Source: Pseudomonadota bacterium
GTDB taxonomy: Bacteria; Pseudomonadota; Gammaproteobacteria; Steroidobacterales; Steroidobacteraceae
Assembly (NCBI GenBank): GCA_021849615.1
Contig: JAJZSQ010000009.1
Coordinates: 1 to 51,423, forward strand
Direction of reading: 5' to 3'
Length of the DNA: 51,423 nucleotides
In this document: positions 17,343-25,864 of the stretch, one piece after another
Position numbering within the stretch: position 1 is the stretch's first letter
How the letters are laid out: each line of letters opens with the position of its first letter
Program-made: the position numbers and the translations under genes
Notes under the pieces: generated by a model
What the model saw: only the letters and a program-made list of their open reading frames with translations
Databases searched by the model: none
What the model was told of the DNA's origin: nothing

Positions 17343-18141
17343 CACGCAGCGCATCCCCCAGGATGTTGAACGCCAGCAAAAGCACGACCAGCACCGTCGC
17401 GGGCACCAGCAGCAGCCACGGGGCGCTCAACATCTGACGCGCCCCGGCGTTGATCAGGCTACCCAGACTGGCGCGCGGCGGCTCGACGCCGAGGCCGAGG
17501 AAACTGAGGAAACTCTCGTACACGATCATCTGCGGCACCATTAGCGTGGCGTACACCACGACGGTGCCGGCGAGATTCGGCAACACGTGCCGGCGCAGCA
17601 TCTGCAGGCCGCTCAGGCCGCCGGCGCGTGCCGCTTCCATGAACGCCTGGCGCTTCAACGAGAGCGTCTGGGCACGCACCACCCGCGCGAGCGTCAGCCA
17701 GCCGACCGCGCCGATCGCCAGCAGCAGCACGGCGATGTTGCCGCGCCCGAACAGCGCCGCGAGAATCAGCACGATGAACAGGTACGGCAGCGCGTAGAGC
17801 ACGTCGACCACGCGCATCAGACCGGCATCGAGGCGCCCGCCGACCCACCCGGCCGCCGCCCCCCAGGCGACCCCGATCAGCACGCTCACCAGCGTGGCGA
17901 GCAGTCCGATCAGGAGCGAGAGCCGCAGGCCGCTCAGGGTGCGCACGTACAGGTCGCGTCCGAGCGCATCGGTGCCGAGCCAATGCTCGGCGACGAACCC
18001 CGGCGGCGCCGTCAGGTGCCGCCAGTCGAGCGCGCGGTAGGAATACGGGCTCGCCGCGGGCCCGAACAGCGCCAGCAGCACCAGCGCCCCGAGCACGAGC
18101 GCCGCGAGCAGTGCGCGGCGGCGCGGGTCACTCCGGCTCAT
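17317..18141 (-). CDS. Peptide-type ABC transporter permease (OppC/DppC-like)
   Basis: A 274-residue inner-membrane permease. The N-terminal membrane helix (RALLAALVLGALVLLALFG) is followed by HWLGTDALGRDLYVRTLSGLR, a hallmark of DppC/OppC proteins, and later by the EAA-loop stretch FMEAARAGGLSGLQMLRRHVLPN. The start ATG 18141 (MSRSDPRRR) overlaps the end of the upstream permease by 14 bases. The substrate cannot be told from sequence; di/oligopeptides, nickel or microcins are family options. Confidence 0.93.
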   Translation of the reverse strand: MSRSDPRRRALLAALVLGALVLLALFGPAASPYSYRALDWRHLTAPPGFVAEHWLGTDALGRDLYVRTLSGLRLSLLIGLLATLVSVLIGVAWGAAAGWVGGRLDAGLMRVVDVLYALPYLFIVLILAALFGRGNIAVLLLAIGAVGWLTLARVVRAQTLSLKRQAFMEAARAGGLSGLQMLRRHVLPNLAGTVVVYATLMVPQMIVYESFLSFLGLGVEPPRASLGSLINAGARQMLSAPWLLLVPATVLVVLLLAFNILGDALRDVLDPRQR

Positions 18142-19057
18142 GGCGCACCCGCGGATCGAGCCAGGCATGCAACAGGTCCGCGCCCAGGTTCGCCAGCAGC
18201 GTCAGCGTGCCGTACACGAGGACCATGCCCATCACCAGCGTGTAGTCCCGGTCGATCGCGCCCATCACCAGATAACGACCCGTACCGGGCAGTTCGAACA
18301 CGGTCTCGACGACCAGCGAACCGGTCACCAGGTACGTTGCCGCCGGTCCGAGATAACTCACCACCGGCACCAGCGCCGGCCGCAGCGCATGGTGCCAGAG
18401 CACCCGCGCACGACCCAGGCCGCGCGCCCGCGCGGTGCGGATGTAGCTCGCGCTGAGCGTCTCGAGCAGACCGGCGCGCGTCAGGCGCGCAATCGAGGCA
18501 GCGAGCGGCAGTGCTAACGTGATCGCCGGCAGCACCAGATCCCGGGGCGTGTCGGGCTGCCAGCCGGCGACCGGCAGCCAGCGCAGCCACAGCCCGAACA
18601 CGAGCGCGAGCAGCGGGCCGGTGACGAAACTCGGCAACGCGAGCGTCACGGCCGCAAGCGGCGCGAGCGCGCGGTCGATCAGTCCACCGCGGCGCAGCAC
18701 CGCACCGATGCCGAGCGCGATACCGCTCAACACGCCGAGCACGAGCGCCGCGGCGCCAAGCTCGGCGCTCACCGGGAGTCCCGCGCCGATCAGAGCGGCG
18801 ACCGGCTCATCGCGCAGGCTGTAGGAGCGGCCGAGATCCCCGTGCGCGAGTGCGCGCAGGTAGGCCGCGTACTGCACCGGCAGCGGCCGATCGAGTCCGT
18901 AACGCGCGCGCAGTTCGGCGCGGGTGCGCGCCGAGAGCGCCCGGGCCGAGGCGAACGGGCCGCCCGGGGCCAGACGGATGACGAAAAACGATACGGTGAG
19001 CAGGATCAGCAGGACCGGAACGATCCCCGCAATACGGCGCAACGCGTAACCGAGCAT
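18128..19057 (-). CDS. Peptide-type ABC transporter permease (OppB/DppB-like)
   Basis: A 309-residue inner-membrane permease starting MLGYALRRIAGIVPVLLILL, a characteristic OppB/DppB opening, with six predicted helices, RYGLDRPLPVQYAAYLRAL after the first helix and the EAA loop YIRTARARGLGRARVLWHHALRPA. It is first in the operon permease-permease-ATPase-aminotransferase. A periplasmic substrate-binding protein gene, normally present in such operons, is missing here; the system may use one encoded elsewhere. It is divergent from etfB, with 62 bases between the two starts. Confidence 0.93.
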   Translation of the reverse strand: MLGYALRRIAGIVPVLLILLTVSFFVIRLAPGGPFASARALSARTRAELRARYGLDRPLPVQYAAYLRALAHGDLGRSYSLRDEPVAALIGAGLPVSAELGAAALVLGVLSGIALGIGAVLRRGGLIDRALAPLAAVTLALPSFVTGPLLALVFGLWLRWLPVAGWQPDTPRDLVLPAITLALPLAASIARLTRAGLLETLSASYIRTARARGLGRARVLWHHALRPALVPVVSYLGPAATYLVTGSLVVETVFELPGTGRYLVMGAIDRDYTLVMGMVLVYGTLTLLANLGADLLHAWLDPRVRHEPE

Positions 19058-19082
19058 GACTCAGTTTAGCGCGATCCTCTGC

Positions 19083-19088
19083 TATATT
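19083..19088 (+). promoter_or_regulatory. Candidate -10 element for etfBA
   Basis: TATATT at 19083-19088 is a close match to a -10 hexamer, 32 bases before the etfB ATG in the short divergent gap shared with the permease operon. No good -35 is seen at 17 bases, so the call is tentative. Confidence 0.4.
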
Positions 19089-19119
19089 GGCCGGACTCTC
19101 TCGAGACGATGGCGAGATC

Positions 19120-19869
19120 ATGAAACGCATACTGGTCGGCATCAAGCGCGTTGTGGATTACAACGTGCGCATCCGCATCAAGCCCGATGGATCGGGCGTA
19201 CTCACGGACGGGGTGAAGATGAGCGTCAACCCCTTCGATGAGATCGCACTCGAGGAAGCACTGCGGATCAAGGAGCGTGGGGCCGCCGAGGAGGTGGTGG
19301 TGGTGACGGTGGGACCGGCGGACTGCCAGCCGCAGCTGCGCACCTGCCTCGCCATGGGCGCCGACCGGGCGCTGCACGTGCAGACCGATACCGCGCTCGA
19401 GCCGCTCGCCACCGCCGGTGTGCTGCGCTCGCTCATCGAGCGCGAGCAACCCTTTCTGGTGTTGCTCGGCAAGCAGGCCATCGACGATGACAACGGTCAG
19501 ACCGGGCAGATGCTCGCGGCGCTGTGGGATCGGCCGCAGGCCACGTTCGCCTCGAAGATCGAACTCACCGAAGAGAAGGCCCGGGTCACGCGTGAAGTGG
19601 ATGCGGGGCTCGAGACACTCGAGATCGACCTGCCGGCGGTCGTGACCGTGGACCTGCGCCTGAACGAGCCGCGCTACGTGAAGCTGCCGGACATCATGAA
19701 GGCGAAGAAAAAGCCGCTGGAGACCCTCACGCTGGAGTCCCTCGGCGTCACGCCACGCACGCAGCTGAAGACGCTGCGCCATGAACCGCCCGCGCAGCGC
19801 AGCAAAGGCGTGCGGGTGAACGATGCCGCCGAGCTGCTCGCCGCGCTGAAGCAGAAAGGACTGCTGTAA
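19120..19869 (+). CDS. etfB: Electron transfer flavoprotein beta subunit
   Basis: A 249-residue ETF beta subunit which, with the alpha subunit, passes electrons from acyl-CoA and related dehydrogenases to ETF:quinone oxidoreductase. It opens MKRILVGIKRVVDYNVRIRI, contains VKMSVNPFDEIALEEALRIKE, the AMP-binding region LLGKQAIDDDNGQTGQMLAA and LNEPRYVKLPDIMKAKKKP, all standard EtfB features. ATG 19120 matches the family's usual start. The gene ends immediately before etfA. Confidence 0.97.
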   Translation: MKRILVGIKRVVDYNVRIRIKPDGSGVLTDGVKMSVNPFDEIALEEALRIKERGAAEEVVVVTVGPADCQPQLRTCLAMGADRALHVQTDTALEPLATAGVLRSLIEREQPFLVLLGKQAIDDDNGQTGQMLAALWDRPQATFASKIELTEEKARVTREVDAGLETLEIDLPAVVTVDLRLNEPRYVKLPDIMKAKKKPLETLTLESLGVTPRTQLKTLRHEPPAQRSKGVRVNDAAELLAALKQKGLL

Positions 19870-20814
19870 ATGAGCCAGAACATCCTCATCGTCGCCGAAC
19901 ACGACGGGCGCACGCTCAGCGTGGCGACCGCCAAGTGCGTCGCCTGCGCCGCAACGGTCCCGGACGCCGCCCTGACGGTCGTCGTCTGCGCTGCGGACAC
20001 CGCCACCCTCTCCCAGCAGGCCGCCGCACTCGCCGGTGTCGGCACGGTGCTCACCGTCGAGCACCCCGTGCACGCCCATCCGCTCGCCGCGGCCATCGCC
20101 CCGCAGATCGCGGCCCTCGCCGGGCCCTACACGCACGTGTTCGGACCCTCGAGCACCTTCGGCAAGGACCTGATGCCGCGGATCGCCGCGCTGCTCAAGA
20201 CCGTGCAGGTGAGCGACATCATGGCGATCGAGAGCGCGACGCGCTTTCGCCGCCCGATCTATGCCGGCAACGCCATCATCACCGTCGAGGTGCTCGACGG
20301 TGCCCAGGTGGTCGGCACCGTGCGCACCGCCTCGTTCCAACCCGCCGCAGCCGGCGGCTCGGCCCGCATCGAGGCCGCCTCCCCGCTCATCGAGCCGCCG
20401 AGCCACACGCGCTTCGTATCGGTCTCCGCCGCCCGCAGCGACCGCCCCGACCTGCAGACCGCCGCGCGGGTGGTCTCGGGCGGACGGGCACTCGGCAGCG
20501 CGGAGAACTTCCAGCTGCTCTACGGCCTCGCCGACACCCTGGGAGCCGCCGTCGGTGCCTCACGGGCCGCGGTCGATGCCGGCTATGCGCCGAATGAGCT
20601 GCAGGTCGGCCAGACCGGCAAGATCATCGCCCCGGAGCTGTACATCGCCATCGGGATCTCCGGTGCCATCCAGCACCTGACGGGCATCAAGGACGCCCGC
20701 ACCATCGTGGCGATCAACAAGGATCCGGATGCGCCGATCTTCGAAATCGCGGACTTCGGCCTCGTCGGGGATCTTTTCGAGATCGTCCCGCAGCTGCAGA
20801 AGCTGCTCGGCTGA
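19870..20814 (+). CDS. etfA: Electron transfer flavoprotein alpha subunit
   Basis: The 314-residue FAD-binding ETF subunit. The C-terminal FAD domain carries [37 protein letters not shown] and [24 protein letters not shown], diagnostic for EtfA. Its ATG directly follows the etfB stop. It is the last gene before a strong terminator. Confidence 0.97.
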   Translation: MSQNILIVAEHDGRTLSVATAKCVACAATVPDAALTVVVCAADTATLSQQAAALAGVGTVLTVEHPVHAHPLAAAIAPQIAALAGPYTHVFGPSSTFGKDLMPRIAALLKTVQVSDIMAIESATRFRRPIYAGNAIITVEVLDGAQVVGTVRTASFQPAAAGGSARIEAASPLIEPPSHTRFVSVSAARSDRPDLQTAARVVSGGRALGSAENFQLLYGLADTLGAAVGASRAAVDAGYAPNELQVGQTGKIIAPELYIAIGISGAIQHLTGIKDARTIVAINKDPDAPIFEIADFGLVGDLFEIVPQLQKLLG

Positions 20815-20834
20815 CGTCGGGCGGCCGCCCAACG

Positions 20835-20869
20835 AAAAGGGGGTTCGCCTCGCGGCGAACCCCCCTTTT
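20835..20869. terminator. Bidirectional intrinsic terminator between etfA and peroxiredoxin gene
   Basis: AAAAGGGGGTTCGCC (20835-20849) pairs with GGCGAACCCCC...TTTT (20854-20869) around a 4-base loop, with one extra C in the right arm. A T tract follows the GC stem on the forward strand and, because of the A tract on the left arm, also on the reverse strand. It sits between two convergent genes. Confidence 0.92.
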
Positions 20870-20902
20870 CCATCACTGCGGCACGGGCCGCTGCGAGCAC
20901 AC

Positions 20903-21385
20903 TCAGAGCTGGCTCAGCACGTGCTCGGCGGCCGACACCTTGAACTGCCCCGGCGCTTCGATGTTGGCGTACGTCACGACCCCGTCATCGATCACCAGCG
21001 CGAAGCGCTGACCGCGCAGCCCCAGGCCGAAGCCGCGCGCATCGAGCTCCAGACCGAGTGCCTTGGCGTAATCGCCATTGCCGTCGGCGAGCATCAGCAC
21101 CTTATCCGCGACGCCCGAGGCCTTGCCCCAGGCGTTCATCACGAACACGTCGTTCACCGCCATGCAGGCAATGGTGTCCACGCCCTTGGCGCGGATCTGA
21201 TCGGCCAGCTGGACGAAGCCCGGCAGGTGCTTCGCATCGCAGGTCGGCGTGAACGCGCCAGGAACGGAGAACAGCACCACCTTCTTGCCCTTGAAGAGCT
21301 CCTCGCTGGTGAGATCCTTCGGTCCTTCCGCGCTCATCGTCTTCAGCACGCCCGCGGGCATGCGGTCCCCGGCTTTAATCGCCAT
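20903..21385 (-). CDS. Peroxiredoxin, Prx5 (AhpE/TSA 5) family
   Basis: A 160-residue thiol peroxidase that reduces H2O2 and organic hydroperoxides. The Prx5 active site PGAFTPTC contains the peroxidatic Cys; further Prx5 motifs are [18 protein letters not shown] and [14 protein letters not shown]. Length matches bacterial Prx5. There is no glutaredoxin fusion and no clear resolving Cys (the other Cys is in DTIACMAV). ATG 21385 is preceded by an AGGAGG-type Shine-Dalgarno. Confidence 0.94.
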   Translation of the reverse strand: MAIKAGDRMPAGVLKTMSAEGPKDLTSEELFKGKKVVLFSVPGAFTPTCDAKHLPGFVQLADQIRAKGVDTIACMAVNDVFVMNAWGKASGVADKVLMLADGNGDYAKALGLELDARGFGLGLRGQRFALVIDDGVVTYANIEAPGQFKVSAAEHVLSQL

Positions 21386-21426
21386 GCAATTCCTCCTGAT
21401 CGATCAGTCGGCCAGGTCGGCGGGCC

Positions 21427-22677
21427 TCAGCCCGCCGACTTCGCCTTAAGGCTCCACAGCTCGGCCAGACGCTGCAGCGTCGGGTCGCCCTTGACGCTGT
21501 CGAACGCGTTCAGCGCGGCGGCCTTGTTGCCCGCCTTCAGCTGCGCGATCCCGAGCAGCAGATGGGCCTCGGCCGGGCGCGTCAGACCACCCTTGGCAAT
21601 GCCCTGCGTAATCAGCTGCACCGCCTTGTGGTAGTGCTGATAGCCGTAGTAAGCGAGGCCTACGCGCACGTCCGAGTCGCCCTTCGCCTGCTTGGCAGCG
21701 AGCGCCGCGGTGTGGCTGAGCGTCTTCTGGTCCGATGCAGCGCGCTTCTGCGCATCGCTCAGGATGCGCTCGGCCTTGGCCTTCGAATGCGGATCGGTGA
21801 ACACGTTGTTCTTCAGCGCCGCCGTCAGCACCTGCTCCGCCTCACCCGGCGAACCGGCCTCGATGGCGAGCTCCGCATAGGTGTTGAACTCGTGCGCCTG
21901 CTGCATCACACCCACCGCGAAGGCGAGCCGGTAGGCCTCGAGCAGGTTCGCATCGCTCTTGATGCTCTTGAAGGTCTGGAACAGCAGGTACTGCCAGTAA
22001 CTGCGCACCGGGTAGTAAACGACCAGCTGCTCGAGCGCATTCAGCAGGCAACCCTGATCGTGCAACTTCATGCACGAACTCTGGATCAGCTGCAGCGACT
22101 GCTTGCTCGGCTTCTGCCCGGCCTTGATCGCGGCGTTGGCGAGTCCGCGCTCGTAGGCGATGGTCTGCTTCCAGTTGCCCTGCAGGTAGTACGACTGCCC
22201 GACCAGCGTCTGCATTGCCGCCCCGGCGTAGTGCTTCTGGAGCGCCTGGGTGCCGTACTCGATCGCCTTCGGGTAGTTGTGCAGCTGGTAATAGATCTGG
22301 GCCAGTGCCACCGTGAACTGCTGCCTCTGCGCCGGCGTCACATACTGATCCGACCGCAGCGCCTCGAGCTTCGGCGCGAGCTTGCTGTAGTTTTGCGTCT
22401 TTTCGTACGCGAACACATACAGCTGATTCAGGATGTGCATCGCGTACGGGCTCTTGTGCGCATCGGGCATGGCCGACACCTGGTCGAGGACAGCCTCGCC
22501 CGCCGCGTAGTTACCCGCCTGAATCGCCTTCTGCGCCGCCTGCAGCTTCAGCGCCACCGGGCGGCTGATCTTCTTCGACGGAGCCGCGGCATACGCCGGC
22601 GTCACGTGCAGCACACTCGCTGCACCCACGAGCATGGCTCCGAGCGCCGCTGCCGCAACAATGCTCTTGAACTTCAT
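21427..22677 (-). CDS. Secreted TPR-like protein of the TonB/ExbBD cluster
   Basis: A 416-residue protein with a signal peptide (MKFKSIVAAAALGAMLVGAA, probable cleavage after ATPAYA-like VTPAYAA) and then alpha-helical repeats resembling TPRs, e.g. QAGNYAAGEAVLDQVSAMPD, YPKAIEYGTQALQKHY, LLLGIAQLKAGNKAAALNAF. It probably acts in the periplasm. It is the last gene after tonB-exbB-exbD-exbD, and TPR proteins in such loci are known to aid TonB energy transduction in some gammaproteobacteria. ATG 22677 was chosen because the signal peptide begins there and an AGAGAG purine stretch precedes it; ATG 22692 is possible. Confidence 0.85.
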   Translation of the reverse strand: MKFKSIVAAAALGAMLVGAASVLHVTPAYAAAPSKKISRPVALKLQAAQKAIQAGNYAAGEAVLDQVSAMPDAHKSPYAMHILNQLYVFAYEKTQNYSKLAPKLEALRSDQYVTPAQRQQFTVALAQIYYQLHNYPKAIEYGTQALQKHYAGAAMQTLVGQSYYLQGNWKQTIAYERGLANAAIKAGQKPSKQSLQLIQSSCMKLHDQGCLLNALEQLVVYYPVRSYWQYLLFQTFKSIKSDANLLEAYRLAFAVGVMQQAHEFNTYAELAIEAGSPGEAEQVLTAALKNNVFTDPHSKAKAERILSDAQKRAASDQKTLSHTAALAAKQAKGDSDVRVGLAYYGYQHYHKAVQLITQGIAKGGLTRPAEAHLLLGIAQLKAGNKAAALNAFDSVKGDPTLQRLAELWSLKAKSAG

Positions 22678-22713
22678 GAAACTCTCTCGCATAACTGAGT
22701 TCTTCAAACGCGC

Positions 22714-23130
22714 CTATTGCGCAAATTCGGAAGTATTGACGAAACCGATCTTGGTCATGCGGTTGCGCTGCGCATCCGCAAGAACCCTTGCCACGATGCC
22801 GTACTTGGCCATGCCATCGGGGTTCAGGTGAATCTCCGGCTGCGGATCCTTCACCGACTCGCTGGCGAAGTATCCGTCCAGCACCTGCATGTTCGGCACC
22901 ACCGTACCGTTCCAGGTGATGGTGCCGTCGAAGTCGATGCTGAGGTTAATCACCTCGGGCGGCTTACTCGGCGGCTGATGCTGGTTCTGCGGCAGATCCA
23001 TCTTCACCGAATGGGTCATCACCGGCAGCGTAATGATCAGGGTCACCAACAGCACGAGCATGACGTCGATCAACGGCGTAGTGTTGATATCGACCATCGG
23101 CCCAGAGCTGGATCCCGTCGACATGGCCAT
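22714..23130 (-). CDS. exbD: ExbD-type biopolymer transport protein (second copy)
   Basis: A 138-residue ExbD/TolR protein: short cytoplasmic N-terminus, one membrane helix (INTTPLIDVMLVLLVTLIIT, with the essential Asp at about residue 22 in the helix) and a periplasmic domain. It works with ExbB to harvest proton motive force for TonB. It differs clearly from the neighbouring copy (for example PQNQHQPPSKPPEVINLSID), so the two are paralogues, not a recent duplication. A pair of exbD genes beside tonB-exbB is known from Xanthomonas. Confidence 0.94.
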   Translation of the reverse strand: MAMSTGSSSGPMVDINTTPLIDVMLVLLVTLIITLPVMTHSVKMDLPQNQHQPPSKPPEVINLSIDFDGTITWNGTVVPNMQVLDGYFASESVKDPQPEIHLNPDGMAKYGIVARVLADAQRNRMTKIGFVNTSEFAQ

Positions 23131-23175
23131 AACTTCAAAACTCCTCGAGTGCCCTCAGGCCCCGATAAAAAAAGA

Positions 23176-23610
23176 TCACTGCGCGAGCGCGTTCGCGTGC
23201 GGTTCGGTGATGAAGTCGACCTTCACCATGCCGCCGCGCTGCAGCTCATACAGAACGTGCCCGATCGACTTGTAGTCCGCGTCGCGGTCGCCGCGGATGT
23301 GGATCGACGGCTGCGGCGTCAACACGGCCACCTGCTCGATCTTCTGCAGCAGCACCGTGTCGCTCTGTACCGCGGTGTTGTTCCAGAAGATGTCCCCGTT
23401 CTTGGTCACCGCGATGGTGATGTCCTGCGGCTTGGTGTGCGTCGGGATGTTATTCGCCTTCGGCAACTTCACCGGCACCGTCTTGGTGATCACGGGAATC
23501 GTAATGAGAAAGATGATGAGCAGCACCAACATGACGTCGACGAGCGGCGTCGTGTTGATGGTCGCCATCACGCCCGGTTCTTCGTCCGAGCTTCCGACAT
23601 TCATCGCCAT
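23176..23610 (-). CDS. exbD: ExbD-type biopolymer transport protein (first copy)
   Basis: A 144-residue ExbD/TolR family protein with the motif INTTPLVDVMLVLLIIFLIT holding the proton-path Asp, then a periplasmic domain with ITIAVTKNGDIFWNN and IHIRGDRDADYKSIGHVLYELQ, typical of ExbD. ATG 23610 has GAGGAG 9 bases upstream, so it is preferred over an upstream in-frame start. It follows exbB after a hairpin and precedes the second exbD. Confidence 0.95.
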   Translation of the reverse strand: MAMNVGSSDEEPGVMATINTTPLVDVMLVLLIIFLITIPVITKTVPVKLPKANNIPTHTKPQDITIAVTKNGDIFWNNTAVQSDTVLLQKIEQVAVLTPQPSIHIRGDRDADYKSIGHVLYELQRGGMVKVDFITEPHANALAQ

Positions 23611-23664
23611 TTTCGACAGCTCCTCACAACCGGCGCGCGGCGCACCGGGATTCGGCATTCAAGA

Positions 23665-23690
23665 ACGTGCCCCGCAGCAGCGGGGCACGT
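23665..23690 (-). terminator. Strong hairpin between exbB and exbD, possible partial terminator
   Basis: ACGTGCCCCGC (23665-23675) and GCGGGGCACGT (23680-23690) form a perfect 11-bp stem with a 4-base loop. On the reverse strand only a weak T-rich stretch (TTCTTG) follows, so it may lower rather than stop expression of exbD relative to exbB, or stabilise the processed exbB end. Confidence 0.55.
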
Positions 23691-23735
23691 CTTGCGCATC
23701 CGAAGCAGTTCAATCAAAGGTGCGTTGACCTTGAC

Positions 23736-24479
23736 TTACTTGCGCACCGGAGCCGCAGCGGCAGCTGCCGGCTTCGCACCACCCGCCTCCGGGCTCGGCA
23801 CGCGCGCACCGCTCACCATGTAGGCGTGCAGGTCGCTGGCGAAATTGCGCAGTGCGTCCTGCAGGACCTTGTTGCGGCCGAGCAGCCAGTTGTAGCCCCA
23901 CACCGCCGGCACTGCAGCCGCCAGGCCGAGCGCGGTCATGATCAGCGCCGAGCCGACCGGACCGGCCACCTTGCCGATGCTCGCCTGACCGGCCAGACCG
24001 ATCGCGACGAGTGCGTTCATCACGCCCCACACCGTGCCGAACAGACCGACGAACGGCGCCGAGGAGCCGACCGTGGCGAGCAACGCGAGACCCTTGCTCA
24101 TCTCGCCGGAGACCTGCTCGACCGAGCGCTGCAGCGACATGGTGATCCACTCGTGCAGGTCGATGCGATCGGTCAGGCGACCGTCGTGATGGGACATCGC
24201 GCGCATGCCGTCCTCGGCGATGGTGCGGAACGAGTTGTCCTTCTTAAGCTTCTCGATGCCTTCCTTGATCGACGGTGCCGACCAGAAAGACTTCTCGGTC
24301 TCGCGCGCAGCCTTCTTCAGGCGGTGCTGGTCCCACAGCTTGGTGAGGATGATGAACCAGGTCGCGAGCGACATCAGGAGCAGCAGCACCATGACGGACT
24401 TGTCGATGATGGTGCCGTTGTTCCACACGCCGGCAATGCCGTACGGGTTGTTGACGGATGCGGTAGCTTGGATAGCCAT
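23736..24479 (-). CDS. exbB: ExbB/TolQ-type proton channel subunit
   Basis: A 247-residue MotA/TolQ/ExbB family inner-membrane protein. The N-terminal helix (SVMVLLLLMSLATWFIILTKLWD) is followed by a cytoplasmic loop (EKSFWSAPSIKEGIEKL) and the conserved region LALLATVGSSAPFVGLFGTVWGVMNA plus VGSALIMTALGLAAAVPAVWGYNWL, which form the channel helices. It energises TonB. A C-terminal tail rich in Ala and Pro (GGAKPAAAAAAPVRK) is extra. It sits directly after tonB. Confidence 0.96.
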   Translation of the reverse strand: MAIQATASVNNPYGIAGVWNNGTIIDKSVMVLLLLMSLATWFIILTKLWDQHRLKKAARETEKSFWSAPSIKEGIEKLKKDNSFRTIAEDGMRAMSHHDGRLTDRIDLHEWITMSLQRSVEQVSGEMSKGLALLATVGSSAPFVGLFGTVWGVMNALVAIGLAGQASIGKVAGPVGSALIMTALGLAAAVPAVWGYNWLLGRNKVLQDALRNFASDLHAYMVSGARVPSPEAGGAKPAAAAAAPVRK

Positions 24480-24545
24480 AGATTTCCTCAGATCACAAAT
24501 AAGCCGCGTTGGATGGCGGTGTCGAAGTTGAAAGAGACAGGGGCA

Positions 24546-25178
24546 TCAGAAGTCGTTCAGCTGGAACTTGATGGGCAGATGGCCGCAGAAATTGATCGGC
24601 CTGCCATTGGCCCGCTCGGGGTTCCAGTGTCCGGAGGTGGCACGCGCATACCGCAGGGCCGCTCGGTCGAGACGCGGGCTGCCCGAAGAGGTGATGACGC
24701 GGGGCTGAGCCGACAGGCGGCCGTTCGGACCCACGCACACCTCCACAACCGCGGTGCCCTGCTCGCCCAGACGCTGCGAGGACTGCGGATAGTAGTCCTG
24801 CGTCGCCGGGAAATCGCTCGAGGGGCTGAGCGGCGTGTAGTGCACCACTGCCGGCGGCGGCGGCGCAGCCCTCACCACGTGGTGCGTGACGGTGATGGCG
24901 TGGCTCGCGGCCTGCGGCGGCACGTTGATCTGGATCATCGGCGGCGGCACCTGCACCTGCTGCTGCACCAACTGCGGCGGCGGGGGCGGGGGCGGCGGCA
25001 GGTGCTTGCGCACCTGGCGGACGATGGTCGTCTTGATCGGTGGGGCGACGAGCTGTACGACGCGGCTGGCCAGACCCGCCTCGAGCGCCCAGAAAATGAG
25101 GATATGCAGCACGATGATGGCCGCGAGTACGGCCGTGCGGCGAGTAAAGAATTGTGTGTCGTGTACGTAAGCGCTCAT
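24546..25178 (-). CDS. tonB: TonB energy transducer
   Basis: A 210-residue TonB-family protein. A short N-terminus with aromatic residues leads to one membrane anchor (AVLAAIIVLHILIFWALEAGL; the helix has the conserved His). A periplasmic Pro-rich linker (LPPPPPPPPQLVQQQVQVPPP) follows, then a C-terminal TonB domain (QRLGEQGTAVVEVCVGPNGR, PRLDRAALRYARATSGHW). It passes energy to outer-membrane TonB-dependent receptors. First gene of the cluster tonB-exbB-exbD-exbD-TPR. No strong Shine-Dalgarno precedes ATG 25178. Confidence 0.95.
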   Translation of the reverse strand: MSAYVHDTQFFTRRTAVLAAIIVLHILIFWALEAGLASRVVQLVAPPIKTTIVRQVRKHLPPPPPPPPQLVQQQVQVPPPMIQINVPPQAASHAITVTHHVVRAAPPPPAVVHYTPLSPSSDFPATQDYYPQSSQRLGEQGTAVVEVCVGPNGRLSAQPRVITSSGSPRLDRAALRYARATSGHWNPERANGRPINFCGHLPIKFQLNDF

Positions 25179-25675
25179 GTGTGAATGCTAAGGCGTGGCT
25201 GTTGCCTATTCGAAAACACCGGAACGAAACGAGAGTGGCGCAAGGTAGCGGTCTTTCCACCTGCCCGCAAGCGGCTCAATCCGGACCCGAGCTGGCCGAC
25301 GGGAGGTCCCGCCGATCTGTCATACTTTTTTACACGTGCGCCTGCCCTGCGCGGGCCGTCGCTCGTGTGGCTCAATCCCCCTAGCTGGTTCGGTGTCACG
25401 GCGACTCGAGGGCGGAAAGCCAAGCGTGCGCGCCATGGGCATCCGAGGATGCTGCGCACAACTGTAACCGCTACCCGAGGCGCTGACAACTGCACAAGAC
25501 GATCAATCCGATAAATGGCGGCAGCGCGCATTGGCAGGACTAGCAGCGCGAGCTCGAACGCGGCAAAACTGCCCCGCACACGTGCATCACCGGCGGATTC
25601 AGGTGCGTGCGCGCCGTGGCGCGCAGCGGCTTCTCGCGCGGGCGCCAGAGCGGTGCGCTCGAGGCGATATCGCTG

Positions 25676-25699
25676 CGGTGCGCCGTGCACGGCGCACCG
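25676..25699. repeat. 24-bp perfect palindrome
   Basis: CGGTGCGCCGTGCACGGCGC followed by ACCG reads identically on both strands, with GTGCAC at the centre. It lies in non-coding DNA, followed 16 bases later by a terminator-like hairpin. It could be an operator, or part of an RNA end structure. Confidence 0.8.
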
Positions 25700-25714
25700 T
25701 GCTCATCCCCCGCG

Positions 25715-25737
25715 AACCGCTCAGCGGTTTCATTTTT
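25715..25737 (+). terminator. Possible forward-strand intrinsic terminator
   Basis: AACCGC (25715-25720) pairs with GCGGTT (25724-25729) around a 3-base loop and is followed by TCATTTTT. The stem is short but the T tract is well placed. No forward-strand gene ends here, so if real it would end an unannotated non-coding transcript. Confidence 0.4.
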
Positions 25738-25864
25738 CTGCATGCTGTTCATCACGACGCTGCATGGTCTCTCAGTCTGATGTCACTCCCGTGAAAATCC
25801 GTACGCTCGCACCGAAACAACGCGACGAACCGTTGGCTGGACAGCGACGAACCGAGCAGACGAC

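Larger units (their letters stand above)
25179..25864. other. Gene-free intergenic region upstream of tonB
   Basis: This 686-base stretch lies between tonB and the aminopeptidase, both on the reverse strand. It must contain the tonB promoter, but I cannot point to convincing -35/-10 boxes. Short frames here have no recognisable product and biased composition. Visible structure consists of a 24-bp perfect palindrome (25676-25699), a forward-strand terminator-like hairpin just after it (25715-25737), and a run of six T at about 25326-25331. No Fur-box-like sequence was recognised. Confidence 0.6.
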
